Positions 52,956 through 63,373 of a stretch of 64,000 nucleotides of DNA are shown in pieces. The stretch comes from Arsukibacterium sp. UBA3155 (GTDB taxonomy: Bacteria > Pseudomonadota > Gammaproteobacteria > Enterobacterales > Alteromonadaceae): contig DEYP01000016.1 in NCBI GenBank assembly GCA_002364615.1, positions 1-64,000 on the forward strand. Reading direction: 5' to 3'. The notes under the pieces were generated by a model. The model did not search any database, was not told the DNA's origin, and was given only the letters and a program-made list of their open reading frames with translations. The translations under genes and the position numbers were made by a program. The stretch's first letter is position 1, and each line of letters starts with the position of its first letter.

Positions 52956-53756
52956 CTAGCTGGCGGCTTTCATTTGCTCAATAAAGGTTTTCAGCTCGCT
53001 AAGCAGTTTATCGGGCTGCTCAAGATTTTGCTCCAGAATTTTTACAATAGCCGAGCCGCAAATAGCACCGGCAGCACCGCTTGCTATGGCATCGGTAACC
53101 TGAGCCGGGGTTGAAATACCAAAGCCCAATAGCGGCGGCGCCGGATTGTACGCTTTAATCCGGGCAATTAACTCAGCGGTGGGCATTGCGGCCTTGGTTT
53201 CTGCGCCGGTGACGCCGGCGCGGCTGAGCAGATAAGTATAGCCCCGGCCATAAGACGCAATAGCGCGCAGGTCATCGTCATCCACGTTTGGTGGCACGAT
53301 GTAGATAGGCGCAATATTATGGGCCATGGCGGCCTGGCGAAACATTTTACTCTCATGCAGCGGCACATCGGCAATCAGTACCGAGTCAACCCCGGCAGCG
53401 GCTGCCTGGCTGTAAAAGGTATCTAAACCCCTGGCCATCACCAGATTAGAATACAGCAATAAACCAATTGGGATATCCGCATTATATTCCCGGATTTTGC
53501 GGATAATCTCAAAGCTGATACCCGGGGTAACGCCGGCTTTCATCGCCCGCAGATTGGCGTTCTGAATTGTCGGGCCATCTGCTATCGGATCTGAGAACGG
53601 AATACCCAGCTCCAGTGCATCGGCACCGCCGTCAATTAAGGTTTTAATGATCTCAAACGATAACTCCGGGCCAGGGTCGCCCACGGTAACGAAGGGCACA
53701 AAAGCGCCGCGTTTTTGCTCTGATAATCTGGCAAACATCTGTTGATAACGTTGCAT
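52956..53756 (-). CDS. trpA: Tryptophan synthase alpha subunit
   Basis: Cleaves indole-3-glycerol phosphate to indole. 266 aa. [10 protein letters not shown], the catalytic Glu in [16 protein letters not shown], and the phosphate-binding GFGIS near 213 are present. Last gene of the trp operon; its ATG directly follows the trpB stop. Confidence 0.97.
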   Translation of the reverse strand: MQRYQQMFARLSEQKRGAFVPFVTVGDPGPELSFEIIKTLIDGGADALELGIPFSDPIADGPTIQNANLRAMKAGVTPGISFEIIRKIREYNADIPIGLLLYSNLVMARGLDTFYSQAAAAGVDSVLIADVPLHESKMFRQAAMAHNIAPIYIVPPNVDDDDLRAIASYGRGYTYLLSRAGVTGAETKAAMPTAELIARIKAYNPAPPLLGFGISTPAQVTDAIASGAAGAICGSAIVKILEQNLEQPDKLLSELKTFIEQMKAAS

Positions 53757-55007
53757 TTAGTGCGCTCCCTTCTTGCTAGTCGTGGCATCGTCTGCTGTTG
53801 CTTGTTCGGTAGCCTGCTCGGCTGCTTGCTCGGTAAGAATGCTATGCACATGGCTTAAGTCTTTGTCGCCACGACCCGATAAATTAACCAACAACACCAT
53901 CGGTTCCGTTGCCTCGGCGGCCATTTTAAGAGCATGTGCCAGCGCATGCGAGCTCTCCAGTGCCGGGATAATCCCTTCTGCCATGGCTAAATGCTGAAAA
54001 GCGGCAAGCGCTTCATCGTCATTTATTGCAACATACTCAGCGCGGCCAGTTTGTTGTAAATGGGTGTGCTGTGGGCCAACCGCCGGATAATCGAGGCCAG
54101 CAGATACCGAATAAGACTCTTCAATCTGACCGTCACTGGTTTGCATAATCGCGGTAAAGGCACCGTGTAAAATGCCGTAGCTGCCGGTACTTAAAGCGGC
54201 TCCATGCTGGTGGGTATTAATGCCTTTGCCGCCCGGCTCAACGCCAATCAGCCTTACTCCGTCTTCTTTAATAAAGTCCGCGAAAATACCAATAGCGTTC
54301 GAGCCGCCGCCAACACAGGCAATAACGGCATCAGGTAATTTGCCTTCGGCTTTAAGGATTTGCTGTTTCGACTCTTCACCAATCATTTTCTGAAATTCCC
54401 GTACTATAGTCGGGAATGGGTGCGGGCCGGCCGCGGTACCCAGCATATAATGGCTGGTGTCATAACTTGCAGACCAGTCGCGCATGGCTTCGTTAACCGC
54501 ATCTTTTAAGGTGCCTGAGCCGGCTGTAACCGGAATAACGGTGGCACCCATCAGCTTCATCCTAAACACGTTTGGTTGCTGGCGCTCAATGTCTTTGGCA
54601 CCCATGTAAATCCGGCACTTTAAACCCAGTAACGCACAGGCTAAAGCAGTGGCAACGCCATGTTGGCCGGCACCGGTTTCGGCAATAACTTCTTTTTTAC
54701 CCATCCGCTTGGTTAGCAATGCCTGGCCCAGTACCTGGTTGGTTTTATGGGCGCCGCCATGCAGTAAGTCTTCCCGTTTCATATAAATTTTCACCAACGG
54801 GTTAGGTGACAAATTACGACACAGGGTTAGCGGGGTCGGCCGGCCGGCATATTCTGTTAGCAACTGCTGAAATTCAGCATCAAATGCCGGGTCCTGCAGC
54901 GCATCAACAAAGGCTTGTTCCAGTTGCTTTAGCGCAGGCACCAGCAGTTGCGGCACAAACATGCCACCGTACTGGCCAAAATAAGGGTTTAATTTAAGCT
55001 CGCTCAT
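53757..55007 (-). CDS. trpB: Tryptophan synthase beta subunit
   Basis: PLP enzyme joining indole and serine. 416 aa; PLP Lys in [12 protein letters not shown], phosphate loop GGGSNA, and the C-terminal [10 protein letters not shown]. About 20 residues longer than usual because of a low-complexity tail ([18 protein letters not shown]) encoded by imperfect tandem repeats. The start overlaps the trpCF stop by 4 bp. Confidence 0.97.
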   Translation of the reverse strand: MSELKLNPYFGQYGGMFVPQLLVPALKQLEQAFVDALQDPAFDAEFQQLLTEYAGRPTPLTLCRNLSPNPLVKIYMKREDLLHGGAHKTNQVLGQALLTKRMGKKEVIAETGAGQHGVATALACALLGLKCRIYMGAKDIERQQPNVFRMKLMGATVIPVTAGSGTLKDAVNEAMRDWSASYDTSHYMLGTAAGPHPFPTIVREFQKMIGEESKQQILKAEGKLPDAVIACVGGGSNAIGIFADFIKEDGVRLIGVEPGGKGINTHQHGAALSTGSYGILHGAFTAIMQTSDGQIEESYSVSAGLDYPAVGPQHTHLQQTGRAEYVAINDDEALAAFQHLAMAEGIIPALESSHALAHALKMAAEATEPMVLLVNLSGRGDKDLSHVHSILTEQAAEQATEQATADDATTSKKGAH

Positions 55008-56512
55008 AATACTTCTCTCTGCGTTGTCTGCGTTGTCTGCTCAGTCTTCTTCGAGTGGTTAGCCTGCTCAGAAGAGGGGGCGCCCCGGTACTGGAACGCG
55101 CGTATCGCGGTAAAAGCCGCTTGTATTTTAGTGCTGTCTTTTATGCCTAGCGCACTTTCCAGGCCTGAATTCATATCTAAGCCCGCCACGGGCAGGGTAA
55201 GCGCTTCGCTCACATTGACTGGCGTTAAGCCACCAGCCAGCATTACCGGCAAATCCGTCAGTGTATCCAGCGGTTGGCGTAACAACTGCCAGTTAAATAC
55301 CTGACCACTGCCACCGTGTGCTGCCGGGTGATAGGCATCCAGCAATAACCGGTCTGCCAGTTTAGTAAAATCCGGCAAGGTATCGGCCACCCGATACGCT
55401 TTCCAAATCTGACAGCCAACCGGCAAGGCAGCGCGCAGTGCCGTAATGTCCTGGTCGGTTTCACTGCCATGCAATTGCACGGCATGTAACTTAAGCTTAT
55501 GCGCCAGAATGGCAATATCGCTAAGCTGCGCATCAACAAATACCCCGACAAAGTGAAGCGGCGCGGCCTTTATCAGCTCGCTGGCCTGTTCGGGGTTAAT
55601 GCAGCGCCTGGAAGCGGGCGCAAAAATAAGACCACCATAATAGGCACCCGCGGCATAAGCCGCTTTAACGTCTTCTGCCCGGGTCAGACCGCATACTTTA
55701 TGCTCACCAATAATAAGTTTGCGGGCAGCTGAGGCTAAATCCGTTTCCGCCATTAGCGAACTGCCCACTAAAAACGCATCGGCAACCGGTTGTAAATAAC
55801 GAATTTGCTGATTGGTATAAATACCCGATTCTGATACCACCGTAACCCCTTCCGGGATCAGCTTTGCAAGCAGAAAACTGGTATCAAGATCCGTGCTAAG
55901 GTCTCGCAGGTTGCGGTTATTTATGCCAATTAAGTTAGCACCAAGCGACACCGCACGACGGGTTTCGGCTTCATTGCTTACTTCAGTCAGCACTGTCATA
56001 TGCAGCTTGCTGGCAAGTTCAGCCAGCGGCCGGTATGCCTCGTCGCTTAATACCGATAACATCAGTAATACGGCATCGGCACCTTTTAGCCGCCCCAGAT
56101 AAACCTGATAAGGGTCAATAATAAAGTCTTTATGCAGTAATGGCTTAGCGCTTAGCTGGCGCATCTTCGCCAGGTTCTGATAACTGCCCTGAAAGAAATG
56201 TTCATCTGTCAGTACCGATATGCAATCGGCGTAGGTGTTATAGATCTGGCTAATTTCGGTTAAATCAAAATTCTGTCTGATCAAGCCTTTAGAAGGAGAG
56301 CCTTTTTTACATTCCAGAATAAAACGGCTACCAGGTTGCTTAAGTGCGGCCAAAAAGTCGTTGCTACTGGGCGTAACCGCTGCAATAAACTGCTCAAGCG
56401 GCGTTGCTTTCTTTAACAGCGCTACTTCTGCTTTTTTATGCTCAATAATTTTGGCCAGTACACCGGTTAACTGGTCGCTGGTCAACGGTTCGCTAATTAG
56501 CTGTTCAGCCAT
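55004..56512 (-). CDS. trpC: Fused indole-glycerol-phosphate synthase / PRA isomerase
   Basis: 502 aa bifunctional TrpC-TrpF. Residues 1-265 are the IGPS barrel ([22 protein letters not shown]) and residues about 270-480 the PRAI barrel ([28 protein letters not shown]). Fusion in this order is known in enterobacteria. The C-terminus ends with a polar QT-rich tail. The start overlaps trpD by 8 bp. Confidence 0.96.
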   Translation of the reverse strand: MAEQLISEPLTSDQLTGVLAKIIEHKKAEVALLKKATPLEQFIAAVTPSSNDFLAALKQPGSRFILECKKGSPSKGLIRQNFDLTEISQIYNTYADCISVLTDEHFFQGSYQNLAKMRQLSAKPLLHKDFIIDPYQVYLGRLKGADAVLLMLSVLSDEAYRPLAELASKLHMTVLTEVSNEAETRRAVSLGANLIGINNRNLRDLSTDLDTSFLLAKLIPEGVTVVSESGIYTNQQIRYLQPVADAFLVGSSLMAETDLASAARKLIIGEHKVCGLTRAEDVKAAYAAGAYYGGLIFAPASRRCINPEQASELIKAAPLHFVGVFVDAQLSDIAILAHKLKLHAVQLHGSETDQDITALRAALPVGCQIWKAYRVADTLPDFTKLADRLLLDAYHPAAHGGSGQVFNWQLLRQPLDTLTDLPVMLAGGLTPVNVSEALTLPVAGLDMNSGLESALGIKDSTKIQAAFTAIRAFQYRGAPSSEQANHSKKTEQTTQTTQREVL

Positions 56513-57584
56513 GGCTCAACTCCGTGAAAGTTTGCAAGGTTTGCATTGCTTTACCTGCGGCCAGGCATTCGAGCACTGCCCGGGTATTCGTAATAAGATT
56601 ATCGCCAAGCCCGGCAATTTTCAGCATGGCCGCGACATTCATTGCGACCGCCTCGTTATGAGCGCGTTGCCCGCTACCATTAAGAATTGCCAGAGTAGCC
56701 GCCGCATTCTCTGAGGGCATGCCGCCTGCCAGGCTGCTTAAGGGTTGTTCAGTTAAACCAAAATCGGTGGGGCTTAGCGTAAACTCGGTTATTTCGCCGT
56801 CTTTAAGCTGGCAAACATTCGTTTTGCCATGCAGCGCTATTTCGTCACAACCGCTGCCATGCACCACCCAGGCTGCTTTGGTGCCTAATTGCTGCAAGGC
56901 TTCTGCCATTACCCGGCACAGCGCCGGATCATACACCCCTAACAGCTGAAAATCAGGTGCCGCCGGGTTCACCAGCGGTCCCAGCAAGTTAAACAGCGTA
57001 CGGCTTTTTAACGCCTGGCGCACGGGCATCGCGTGTTTAATACCGGCATGGTACAAGGGCGCAAATAAAAAGCTGCAATTGCTTTGCTTAAGCGTGTTGG
57101 CAGCTTGCTCTGGCGATTGCTGAATATTAATACCCAGTTGCTCCAGTAAATCGGCTGAGCCTGAGCTGGATGACACACTACGATTGCCATGTTTAACCAC
57201 CGGCAAGCCCATACAGGCCCCGACAATGGCTGCGGTTGTTGAAATATTAATGGTGTTGCTGCCATCACCACCGGTGCCACAGCAATCAATGCTGCCGGCG
57301 ACTTTGCCTGGAAAAGGCGTTGCAGCCTGGCGCAGCGCTTTGGCAGCACCAGCGATTTCATCAGCAGTTTCACCACGCATTTTAAGCGCAACCAATAACG
57401 CCGTAAGCAACACTGGCGTTACGTCACCGGCCACTACCGCGCTAAAAAAGTCAGTGCTCTGGCGCTGGCTTAGCAGTTCGCCAGATAGTGCCTGTTGCAC
57501 CAATTTCAGCAATGCTGTCTGCTTGTTTTCCTGGGTGTGTTGCTGCGTGTGTTGCTGCGCAAGGGCCTGTTGTTGGCTGCTCAT
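56505..57584 (-). CDS. trpD: Anthranilate phosphoribosyltransferase
   Basis: 359 aa. CCGTGGDGSNTINIST is the PRPP-binding signature, and VVKHGNRSVSSSSGSAD follows. It is not fused to TrpG, unlike E. coli. The first 20 residues are Gln/His/Thr-rich (QQHTQQHTQE), an unusual leader for the family. ATGA overlap with trpG. Confidence 0.96.
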   Translation of the reverse strand: MSSQQQALAQQHTQQHTQENKQTALLKLVQQALSGELLSQRQSTDFFSAVVAGDVTPVLLTALLVALKMRGETADEIAGAAKALRQAATPFPGKVAGSIDCCGTGGDGSNTINISTTAAIVGACMGLPVVKHGNRSVSSSSGSADLLEQLGINIQQSPEQAANTLKQSNCSFLFAPLYHAGIKHAMPVRQALKSRTLFNLLGPLVNPAAPDFQLLGVYDPALCRVMAEALQQLGTKAAWVVHGSGCDEIALHGKTNVCQLKDGEITEFTLSPTDFGLTEQPLSSLAGGMPSENAAATLAILNGSGQRAHNEAVAMNVAAMLKIAGLGDNLITNTRAVLECLAAGKAMQTLQTFTELSHG

Positions 57585-58174
57585 GCGTCACTCCTTAATA
57601 AATAACGAATACTTTGTTGCAGTAATGGCTTGCCCAACGTGGTCAGGATAGACTCCGGGTGAAACTGAAAGCCCAGCATCCGTTGTTGTTCATGAATAAT
57701 GGCCATCGGGATATGCCGGTCCATACCGATACACGTTAGCGCATTGGGTAACTCCGTTGCCATCAGGGAATGATAACGGGCGACTGAAAACGGATTGGGC
57801 AGACCGGCAAACACCGGGTGCGGCGCGACATGAATACTGGCAGTTTTGCCATGCACGGTTTCGCCGGCACGGCCAACAATACCGCCATAATGCTCGGTAA
57901 TGGCCTGATGGCCGAGACAAATTCCCAATACCGGATAAATGCCCGCTACCTGCTTTAATAATGCAGGCATAGAGCCGGCATCGGATGGCGCGCCGGGCCC
58001 GGGGGAGAGTACCAGGATTACCGGGCCAGTTTCCTGCTGCATTTTCTGAAAAATGTACTCTGCAGGCACGGTATTGCGGTATAGCTTAATGGCGTACCCC
58101 AGCTGGGCAAATTCATCAACCAGGTTGTAGGTAAAGGAGTCGATATTGTCGAGTAAATACAGGGTGGTTATCAT
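57581..58174 (-). CDS. trpG: Anthranilate synthase glutaminase subunit
   Basis: 197 aa from the ATG at 58174, which has AAGGAG 9 nt upstream; a GTG at 58195 also opens the frame. Class I glutamine amidotransferase: VLSPGPGAPSDAG, nucleophile Cys in LGICLGHQAI, and HPESILT near the end. Supplies ammonia to TrpE. Confidence 0.96.
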   Translation of the reverse strand: MITTLYLLDNIDSFTYNLVDEFAQLGYAIKLYRNTVPAEYIFQKMQQETGPVILVLSPGPGAPSDAGSMPALLKQVAGIYPVLGICLGHQAITEHYGGIVGRAGETVHGKTASIHVAPHPVFAGLPNPFSVARYHSLMATELPNALTCIGMDRHIPMAIIHEQQRMLGFQFHPESILTTLGKPLLQQSIRYLLRSDA

Positions 58175-58198
58175 GCTTTGCTGCTCCTTGCTCACCGG

Positions 58199-59785
58199 TT
58201 AATGTCCTGATGCCATGATGGCGCTGATCACGGCTTGTGCTTTGTTACGGGTTTCTTCAGTTTCCAGTTCGGCTACCGAATCAAATACCACGCCGGCGCC
58301 AGCCTGAATATAGGCTTTTTCATTGGCAACATAGGCTGAACGGATAACGATACAACTGTCAAAGTCACCATTGCCGGTTAAATAACCCACGGCGCCGCCA
58401 TAACTGCCCCGGCGCTGCTGTTCTACCTGGCGGATAAGCTCTGCCGCTTTCACTTTCGGTGCGCCGACTAAGGTGCCCATATTCATGCAGGCCTGATACG
58501 CATGCAGGGCATCCAGCTCTGGTTTAAGAGTGCCGATAACCCGGGAGACCAGATGCATCACATACGAGTAGCGATCGACTTTCAGCAGCTCTTTGACATA
58601 GCGGCTGCCCGCTACACTGATCCGGGCCACATCATTGCGGGCTAAATCTACCAGCATTAAATGTTCGGCTTTTTCTTTTTCGTCCTGGCGCAGCTCCAGT
58701 TCTATGCGGCTGTCTAAATCGCGGTCGATGCTGCCATCCGTTTTAAAACCACGCCGGCGGGTGCCGGCAATCGGGTATATTTCAACCTGACGGTTGCTGG
58801 CGGTAAATTTCAGCGCAGACTCAGGTGATGCACCGAATAGCTGAAAAGCCGGGTCTTTTAAATAAAACATGTAAGGGCTGGGATTCAGCTGCTTCAATTT
58901 GGCATAGGCCGCCATGGGGTTGGGACACGGCAGACTGAAGCAACGAGATGGCACCACCTGAAACACGTCGCCACTGACAATGTGCTCTTTAAGTGCTTCT
59001 ACTTGCTGACTGAATTTCGCATCACTGATATCGACCTGTAACTGGCTGTCATCGCCTGGTTTTCCTGCAGTTAGTGGCTTGGCGGCCGCCAGGCGGTGCT
59101 TTAACTGTTCCAGTCGTTTGCCGATGACAAAATAGGTGGCCGGGGCATGTTCACCACAAAACACATTGCCAATCAGCTGACTTTGCTGGCGTTGATGATC
59201 CAGCACCAGCACAGTTTCTGCCAGATAAAACAGATAATCCGGACACTGGTTATTGCCGTTGCCCACCTCAGGCAGCTGCTCGACATTGGCGACCATGTCA
59301 TAGCCAATAACCCCTGCCAGCATAATCGAAAAGTCTGGCTCATCGCTTTCAGTGGCATTGTGGCTGGTCAGCTGGTGTTGTATTACCCTTAACACCGAGA
59401 ACGGGTTAGGCTGAACGAGCCGGCTAACTTCGTCCAGCAAGGGGTCGGGCTGACTGAAATTCAGGGTGAGTGCTGTATTGCTTTGGCTTACACGGGCCAG
59501 GTCTTTCAGCTTATTTGCTAAAAACGGCAGTAAGGTGGCGCCGTTCTGACTCAGTGCGGTGACATTCACCTGCATGCCATTACATTCAATGCGCAGCGCA
59601 GCATCAATCAGCATCAGGCTTTTCAGATTATCTTTACTGTCAATTTCGGCTGATTCAAGCAGCACCGCACCGTTGCTGTCGGTGCTTAAGCTGGCAAAAC
59701 TGGCCAGGGCATCGCTCTGGTATGGCACCGGCATGGTGATGCTGGCTACTTCGCCTTGCTGGTCGGTAATATGGCTGAAAATCAT
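58199..59785 (-). CDS. trpE: Anthranilate synthase component I
   Basis: 528 aa chorismate-using enzyme. The N-terminal half carries the Trp feedback site region (LLESAEIDSKDNLKSL). The catalytic C-terminal domain contains PIAGTRRRG, MLVDLARND and GAPKVKAAELI. First structural gene of the operon, about 75 bp after the leader peptide and just after the attenuator hairpin. Confidence 0.97.
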   Translation of the reverse strand: MIFSHITDQQGEVASITMPVPYQSDALASFASLSTDSNGAVLLESAEIDSKDNLKSLMLIDAALRIECNGMQVNVTALSQNGATLLPFLANKLKDLARVSQSNTALTLNFSQPDPLLDEVSRLVQPNPFSVLRVIQHQLTSHNATESDEPDFSIMLAGVIGYDMVANVEQLPEVGNGNNQCPDYLFYLAETVLVLDHQRQQSQLIGNVFCGEHAPATYFVIGKRLEQLKHRLAAAKPLTAGKPGDDSQLQVDISDAKFSQQVEALKEHIVSGDVFQVVPSRCFSLPCPNPMAAYAKLKQLNPSPYMFYLKDPAFQLFGASPESALKFTASNRQVEIYPIAGTRRRGFKTDGSIDRDLDSRIELELRQDEKEKAEHLMLVDLARNDVARISVAGSRYVKELLKVDRYSYVMHLVSRVIGTLKPELDALHAYQACMNMGTLVGAPKVKAAELIRQVEQQRRGSYGGAVGYLTGNGDFDSCIVIRSAYVANEKAYIQAGAGVVFDSVAELETEETRNKAQAVISAIMASGH

Positions 59786-59804
59786 ATCGTTAGTCTCTTA
59801 AAAT

Positions 59805-59840
59805 GAAAAAACCCGCTTCTTATCAGGAAACGGGCTTACG
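59805..59840 (-). terminator. trp attenuator hairpin
   Basis: On the minus strand CCCGTTTC and GAAGCGGG (59812-59834) pair over 8 bp, including one G-U, and a run of T (59811-59805) follows, ending 19 bp before the trpE ATG. With the upstream leader peptide this makes a classical transcription attenuator. Confidence 0.9.
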
Positions 59841-59861
59841 TAATTAAAGCGAATACAACGC

Positions 59862-59927
59862 CTACACACGCCCGCAGGGTATGTGCCACCACCAGTTAGT
59901 CAGGTTAAAGGCTGCTGTATTTGACAT
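59862..59927 (-). CDS. trpL: trp operon leader peptide with three Trp codons
   Basis: 21 codons from the ATG at 59927: MSNTAAFNLTNWWWHIPCGRV, but with at most 20 residues quotable the key part is NWWWHIP. Three consecutive TGG codons sense charged tRNA-Trp: stalling there should free an antiterminator and let transcription reach trpE. Stop TAG at 59862, just upstream of the attenuator. Confidence 0.93.
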   Translation of the reverse strand: MSNTAAFNLTNWWWHIPCGRV

Positions 59928-59964
59928 AAAATTTAATCAACGGTTATTACAATAATATGGGCAC

Positions 59965-59993
59965 ATAAAACCGCGATTTTTGTTGCGGGTCAA
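59965..59993 (-). promoter_or_regulatory. trp operon promoter
   Basis: On the minus strand TTGACC (59993-59988), 17-nt spacer, TTTTAT (59970-59965), about 38 bp before the leader ATG. I did not find a clear TrpR operator. Confidence 0.55.
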
Positions 59994-60045
59994 GTGCTGT
60001 TTTGTTCTAAGCTAGAAATAAAAGCGTATAAGCGGCCAGAAGGCC

Positions 60046-60225
60046 CTATTTCGCGGCAGTTTGCTTTAGCTCAGTTAGCTGTTGCCAGATCTTTTCGCTC
60101 TGCTCGGTTAAATCAGCATACAAGCGCATATCACCATTACGCTGGGCATGCATGGCCTGCTCCAGTTTACTGTCGTAGGCTTTACGCAATTTTTTTTCAG
60201 GGTTGGGTTTTAAAAAGCCGAACAT
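60046..60225 (-). CDS. DUF6435-like small protein
   Basis: 59 aa: MFGFLKPNPEKKLRKAYDS start, then a helical EQAMHAQRNGDMRLYADLT segment. I recognise it as the DUF6435 type, small gammaproteobacterial proteins of unknown function. It lies upstream of the trp promoter on the same strand and diverges from rnm. Too short for routine ORF cut-offs, but the reading frame and N-terminus are convincing. Confidence 0.75.
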   Translation of the reverse strand: MFGFLKPNPEKKLRKAYDSKLEQAMHAQRNGDMRLYADLTEQSEKIWQQLTELKQTAAK

Positions 60226-60359
60226 GCTATTGCCTCACTGTGTTTTATGTTGTTGAGCATTACGCGCAGTTTGCGGTTCTGGTTCAAACTGGCCTAACGG
60301 CTGATGCTTTGCCAAACGGCGGGCCTGTGCGACAATAGCGGCATGAAACTGAGGTGCCG

Positions 60360-61196
60360 ATGAAATTTGATTTACATAGCCATACCCATTGCTCTGACGG
60401 CGTATTGTCGCCAGCCGAACTGGTGCTGCGTGCGATAGAGCGGGGCGTGGATGCGCTAGCCATTACTGACCATGATACGGTAGCCGGGCTAACGCCTGCC
60501 AGAGCGGCAATCAGCGAACACCAGTTGCCGCTGCAGCTGGTTAATGGGGTGGAGATATCCACCCGCTGGCAACAGCTGGAAATTCATATTGTTGGCTTGA
60601 ATATAAACCCAGACTGCCCGTTGTTTTTAAGTCGGCTGGCATCGCAACAGCAAAGACGGCTGGAGCGGGCAGAAGAAATGGCGCGGCGCCTGGAAAAAAG
60701 CCAGATCCCGGATGTAATGCCCGCGGTATTGGCACTGGCCAATGGTGCCGCGATAACCCGAACTCATTTTGCCCGCCATCTGGTTAATATTGGTAAAGCC
60801 AGCTCGATTAATAATGTGTTTAAAAAGTATCTGGGTCGCGGCAAAACCGGTTATGTGCCGAGCAATTGGGTGGAGATGGCTGACGCGGTAAAATGGATCC
60901 ACGATGCCGGCGGCGTTGCTGTGCTGGCGCATCCGTTAAAGTACCAGCTAACCACAAAATGGGTAAAGCGGCTGGCTGAGCAGTTTGCCGCAGCGGGCGG
61001 TGATGCGATAGAAATTATTTCACCGCAGCAAACCCCGGTGCAAAAGCGCGAGCTGTGGGCGTTATGTCAGTTACATGGCTTAACAGCATCAGTAGGTTCA
61101 GATTTTCATCAGCAAACCAGCTGGAATGATCTTGGAAAAAACCTATATTTAACAGACGATGTTACGCCGGTCTGGCACAACTGGTCTCTTAACTGA
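60360..61196 (+). CDS. rnm: PHP-domain phosphoesterase / RNase AM
   Basis: 278 aa from the ATG at 60360. PHP metal motifs FDLHSHTHCSDG, ITDHDT, AHPLKY and GSDFHQ. Family members (YciV/TrpH) hydrolyse 3',5'-nucleoside bisphosphates and trim 5' ends of RNA. Its place between trp and yciO is conserved with E. coli. Confidence 0.93.
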   Translation: MKFDLHSHTHCSDGVLSPAELVLRAIERGVDALAITDHDTVAGLTPARAAISEHQLPLQLVNGVEISTRWQQLEIHIVGLNINPDCPLFLSRLASQQQRRLERAEEMARRLEKSQIPDVMPAVLALANGAAITRTHFARHLVNIGKASSINNVFKKYLGRGKTGYVPSNWVEMADAVKWIHDAGGVAVLAHPLKYQLTTKWVKRLAEQFAAAGGDAIEIISPQQTPVQKRELWALCQLHGLTASVGSDFHQQTSWNDLGKNLYLTDDVTPVWHNWSLN

Positions 61197-61340
61197 GCGA
61201 CAAGGTAGCTAAGTGAAAAAGCGACTAAGCGAAAAGTTAACTAAGCTTGCAAAGAACATTTTTCACCCGAGCCTGGTTTACCTAACGTAATAATAAAATT
61301 AAAGCTGCCTGGCAGTTAACTAATGACAGAAGAACATATA

Positions 61341-61961
61341 ATGAGCCAATTTTTTCATATTCACCCCGAGAATCCGCAACAGCGTTTGCTGAAACAAGCG
61401 GTGCAAATTATTAAGCAGGGCGGTGTAGTGGTTTACCCCACTGACAGTGGTTATGCACTGGGTTGTCATGTTGGTGACAAAAGTGCCATGGACAAAATTA
61501 CCCAGATACGTCAGATCAGCGGTGATCACCACTTTACGCTGATGTGCCGTGATTTATCAGAGTTATCGGTGTATGCCAAAGTAGAAAATACTGCGTTTCG
61601 GTTAATTAAAAATAATACGCCCGGTGCCTATACCTTTATTCTTCGCGGCACCAAAGAAGTGCCACGACGCCTGTTAAATGACAAGAAAAAGACCATTGGC
61701 CTTCGGATCCCGGAAAATAAAATTGCCCTGGCATTGCTTGAAGAGTTGGGCGAGCCTTTGTTATCAACCAGCTTAATTTTACCAGGCCAGCAATTCGCAG
61801 AGGCCGATCCGGACGATATGCGGGCCCAGTTAGAACGTCAGGTCGATTTAATTATGCACGGCGGGGTCATTGGTGAAGACCCGACTACGGTGGTCGATTT
61901 ATCCGAAGAGGGCGCGACTGTGCTGCGTGAAGGCCGTGGTGATCCCACGCCATTTAAGTAA
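61341..61961 (+). CDS. yciO: YciO, Sua5/YrdC-family protein
   Basis: 206 aa from the ATG at 61341, exactly the E. coli YciO length; the frame opens 6 codons earlier. MSQFFHIHPENPQQRLLKQA and VVYPTDSGYALGCH are characteristic. The YrdC-like fold binds RNA and nucleotides; the role of YciO in threonylcarbamoyl-AMP chemistry is less clear than that of TsaC. Confidence 0.94.
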   Translation: MSQFFHIHPENPQQRLLKQAVQIIKQGGVVVYPTDSGYALGCHVGDKSAMDKITQIRQISGDHHFTLMCRDLSELSVYAKVENTAFRLIKNNTPGAYTFILRGTKEVPRRLLNDKKKTIGLRIPENKIALALLEELGEPLLSTSLILPGQQFAEADPDDMRAQLERQVDLIMHGGVIGEDPTTVVDLSEEGATVLREGRGDPTPFK

Positions 61962-61967
61962 GCGAAA

Positions 61968-62789
61968 ATGAGCACACCACCCGGCATTTTAACCATTCAG
62001 CAGCCGTTGCCGCTGGCGTTTGTGCGTGGCGAGGCGGTGCATCAGCGGCCAGATGATTTATATATTCCGCCCGATGCGCTGGAAGTGATGCTGGATGCCT
62101 TCGAAGGGCCATTAGATTTTCTACTGTATCTTATTCGTAAGCATAAATTTGATATTGTCGATTTGCCGGTTAATGAAATTACCCTGCAATATATGGAATA
62201 TATTGATTTAATGCAGGGGCTTAACTTCGAATTGGCTGCCGAATATCTGGTGATGGCGGCCATGTTAGCAGAAATAAAATCACGTTTACTGCTACCAAAA
62301 CATACCCAGCACGACGATGATGAACATGATCCACGGGCTGAGCTTATTCGCCGCTTGCAGGAATATGAAATTTATAAACAGGCCGCCAGCGAGCTGGATA
62401 GTCTGCCACGTGACGAGCGTGATTACTTTACGGCCAGGGCGGCACTTGCTGATAATTTCAGCCCTTTGGTTATTTTGCCTGAGGTTGAACTGAGCGAACT
62501 GGTGATGGCGTTAAAAAGCATTATGCAGCGCGCCAAAGATTTTCAGCACCATCATATAAAACGCGAGCATTTATCTACCCGTGAACGCATGAGCCGGATT
62601 TTAGATTTGTTACAACAGCGCCAGGGTTATCTGCTGTTTGAAGATTGTTTTGAATATAGCGAAGGGCGCGAGGGCGTAGTGGTGAGTTTTCTGGCGATAC
62701 TGGAGCTGACCAAGGAAAAAATGGTAGAGCTTACTCAGGTTGAGGCGTATGGCCAGATCCACGTCAAACTTGCCCTGGAGCAAAGCTGA
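61968..62789 (+). CDS. scpA: Segregation and condensation protein A
   Basis: 273 aa kleisin of the SMC-ScpAB complex. LDAFEGPLDFLLYLIRKHKFD and the C-terminal winged helix are diagnostic. The last base is shared with the scpB start (TGATG). No smc gene in the window. In Alteromonadales with MukBEF-free chromosomes, ScpAB partners SMC. Confidence 0.94.
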   Translation: MSTPPGILTIQQPLPLAFVRGEAVHQRPDDLYIPPDALEVMLDAFEGPLDFLLYLIRKHKFDIVDLPVNEITLQYMEYIDLMQGLNFELAAEYLVMAAMLAEIKSRLLLPKHTQHDDDEHDPRAELIRRLQEYEIYKQAASELDSLPRDERDYFTARAALADNFSPLVILPEVELSELVMALKSIMQRAKDFQHHHIKREHLSTRERMSRILDLLQQRQGYLLFEDCFEYSEGREGVVVSFLAILELTKEKMVELTQVEAYGQIHVKLALEQS

Positions 62790-63373
62790 TGGCCCAGAAA
62801 ATAAATGATATTCAACTGCTGCAATTAATTGAGGCAGCTATTTTTGCCAGTGAGCAGGCGCTGAGTGTGGCTGAGCTGCAAGCATCGGTGCTGCAACGTT
62901 TTACTGTCAGCAAAAGCCGGATTGATGCTACAATTCGCCAATTACAACACGACTACAGCGCCCGCGGCATTATGCTGCTAGAAACTGCCTCTGGTTTTCG
63001 CTTTCAAACCCGGCCTGAACTTAGTGATGATTTAGCCCAGTTGTGGCCCGAGCGCTCTGCCCGCTATTCCCGGGCGGTGCTGGAAACACTGGCACTTATT
63101 GCTTATAAACAGCCGTTAACCCGGGGTGAAATTGAAGAAGTACGGGGCGTGACGGTGAGTAGCCAGATTATGCGAACCTTACTTGACCGTGGCTGGGTAA
63201 AAGTGGTTGGCCATAAAGAGGTACCGGGCCGTCCGGGTTTATATGCGACCACCGCAGTGTTTTTAGATTATTTTGGCTTAAAAAGCCTCAGCGATTTGCC
63301 GCCCTTGCCGGAGTTTACCGAGCTGACGGCTGATCTTCTTCCCACCGTCGAGATGACAGGAGAGTTACACTAA
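62789..63373 (+). CDS. scpB: Segregation and condensation protein B
   Basis: 194 aa with two winged-helix domains: [15 protein letters not shown] near the N-terminus and [21 protein letters not shown] in the second. Overlaps scpA and rluB by one base each, a tightly coupled operon. Confidence 0.95.
   Translation: MAQKINDIQLLQLIEAAIFASEQALSVAELQASVLQRFTVSKSRIDATIRQLQHDYSARGIMLLETASGFRFQTRPELSDDLAQLWPERSARYSRAVLETLALIAYKQPLTRGEIEEVRGVTVSSQIMRTLLDRGWVKVVGHKEVPGRPGLYATTAVFLDYFGLKSLSDLPPLPEFTELTADLLPTVEMTGELH

Noticed and set aside
53773-53997. Plus-strand frame rich in [11 protein letters not shown]
   Set aside because: Antisense reading of the low-complexity TrpB tail repeats.
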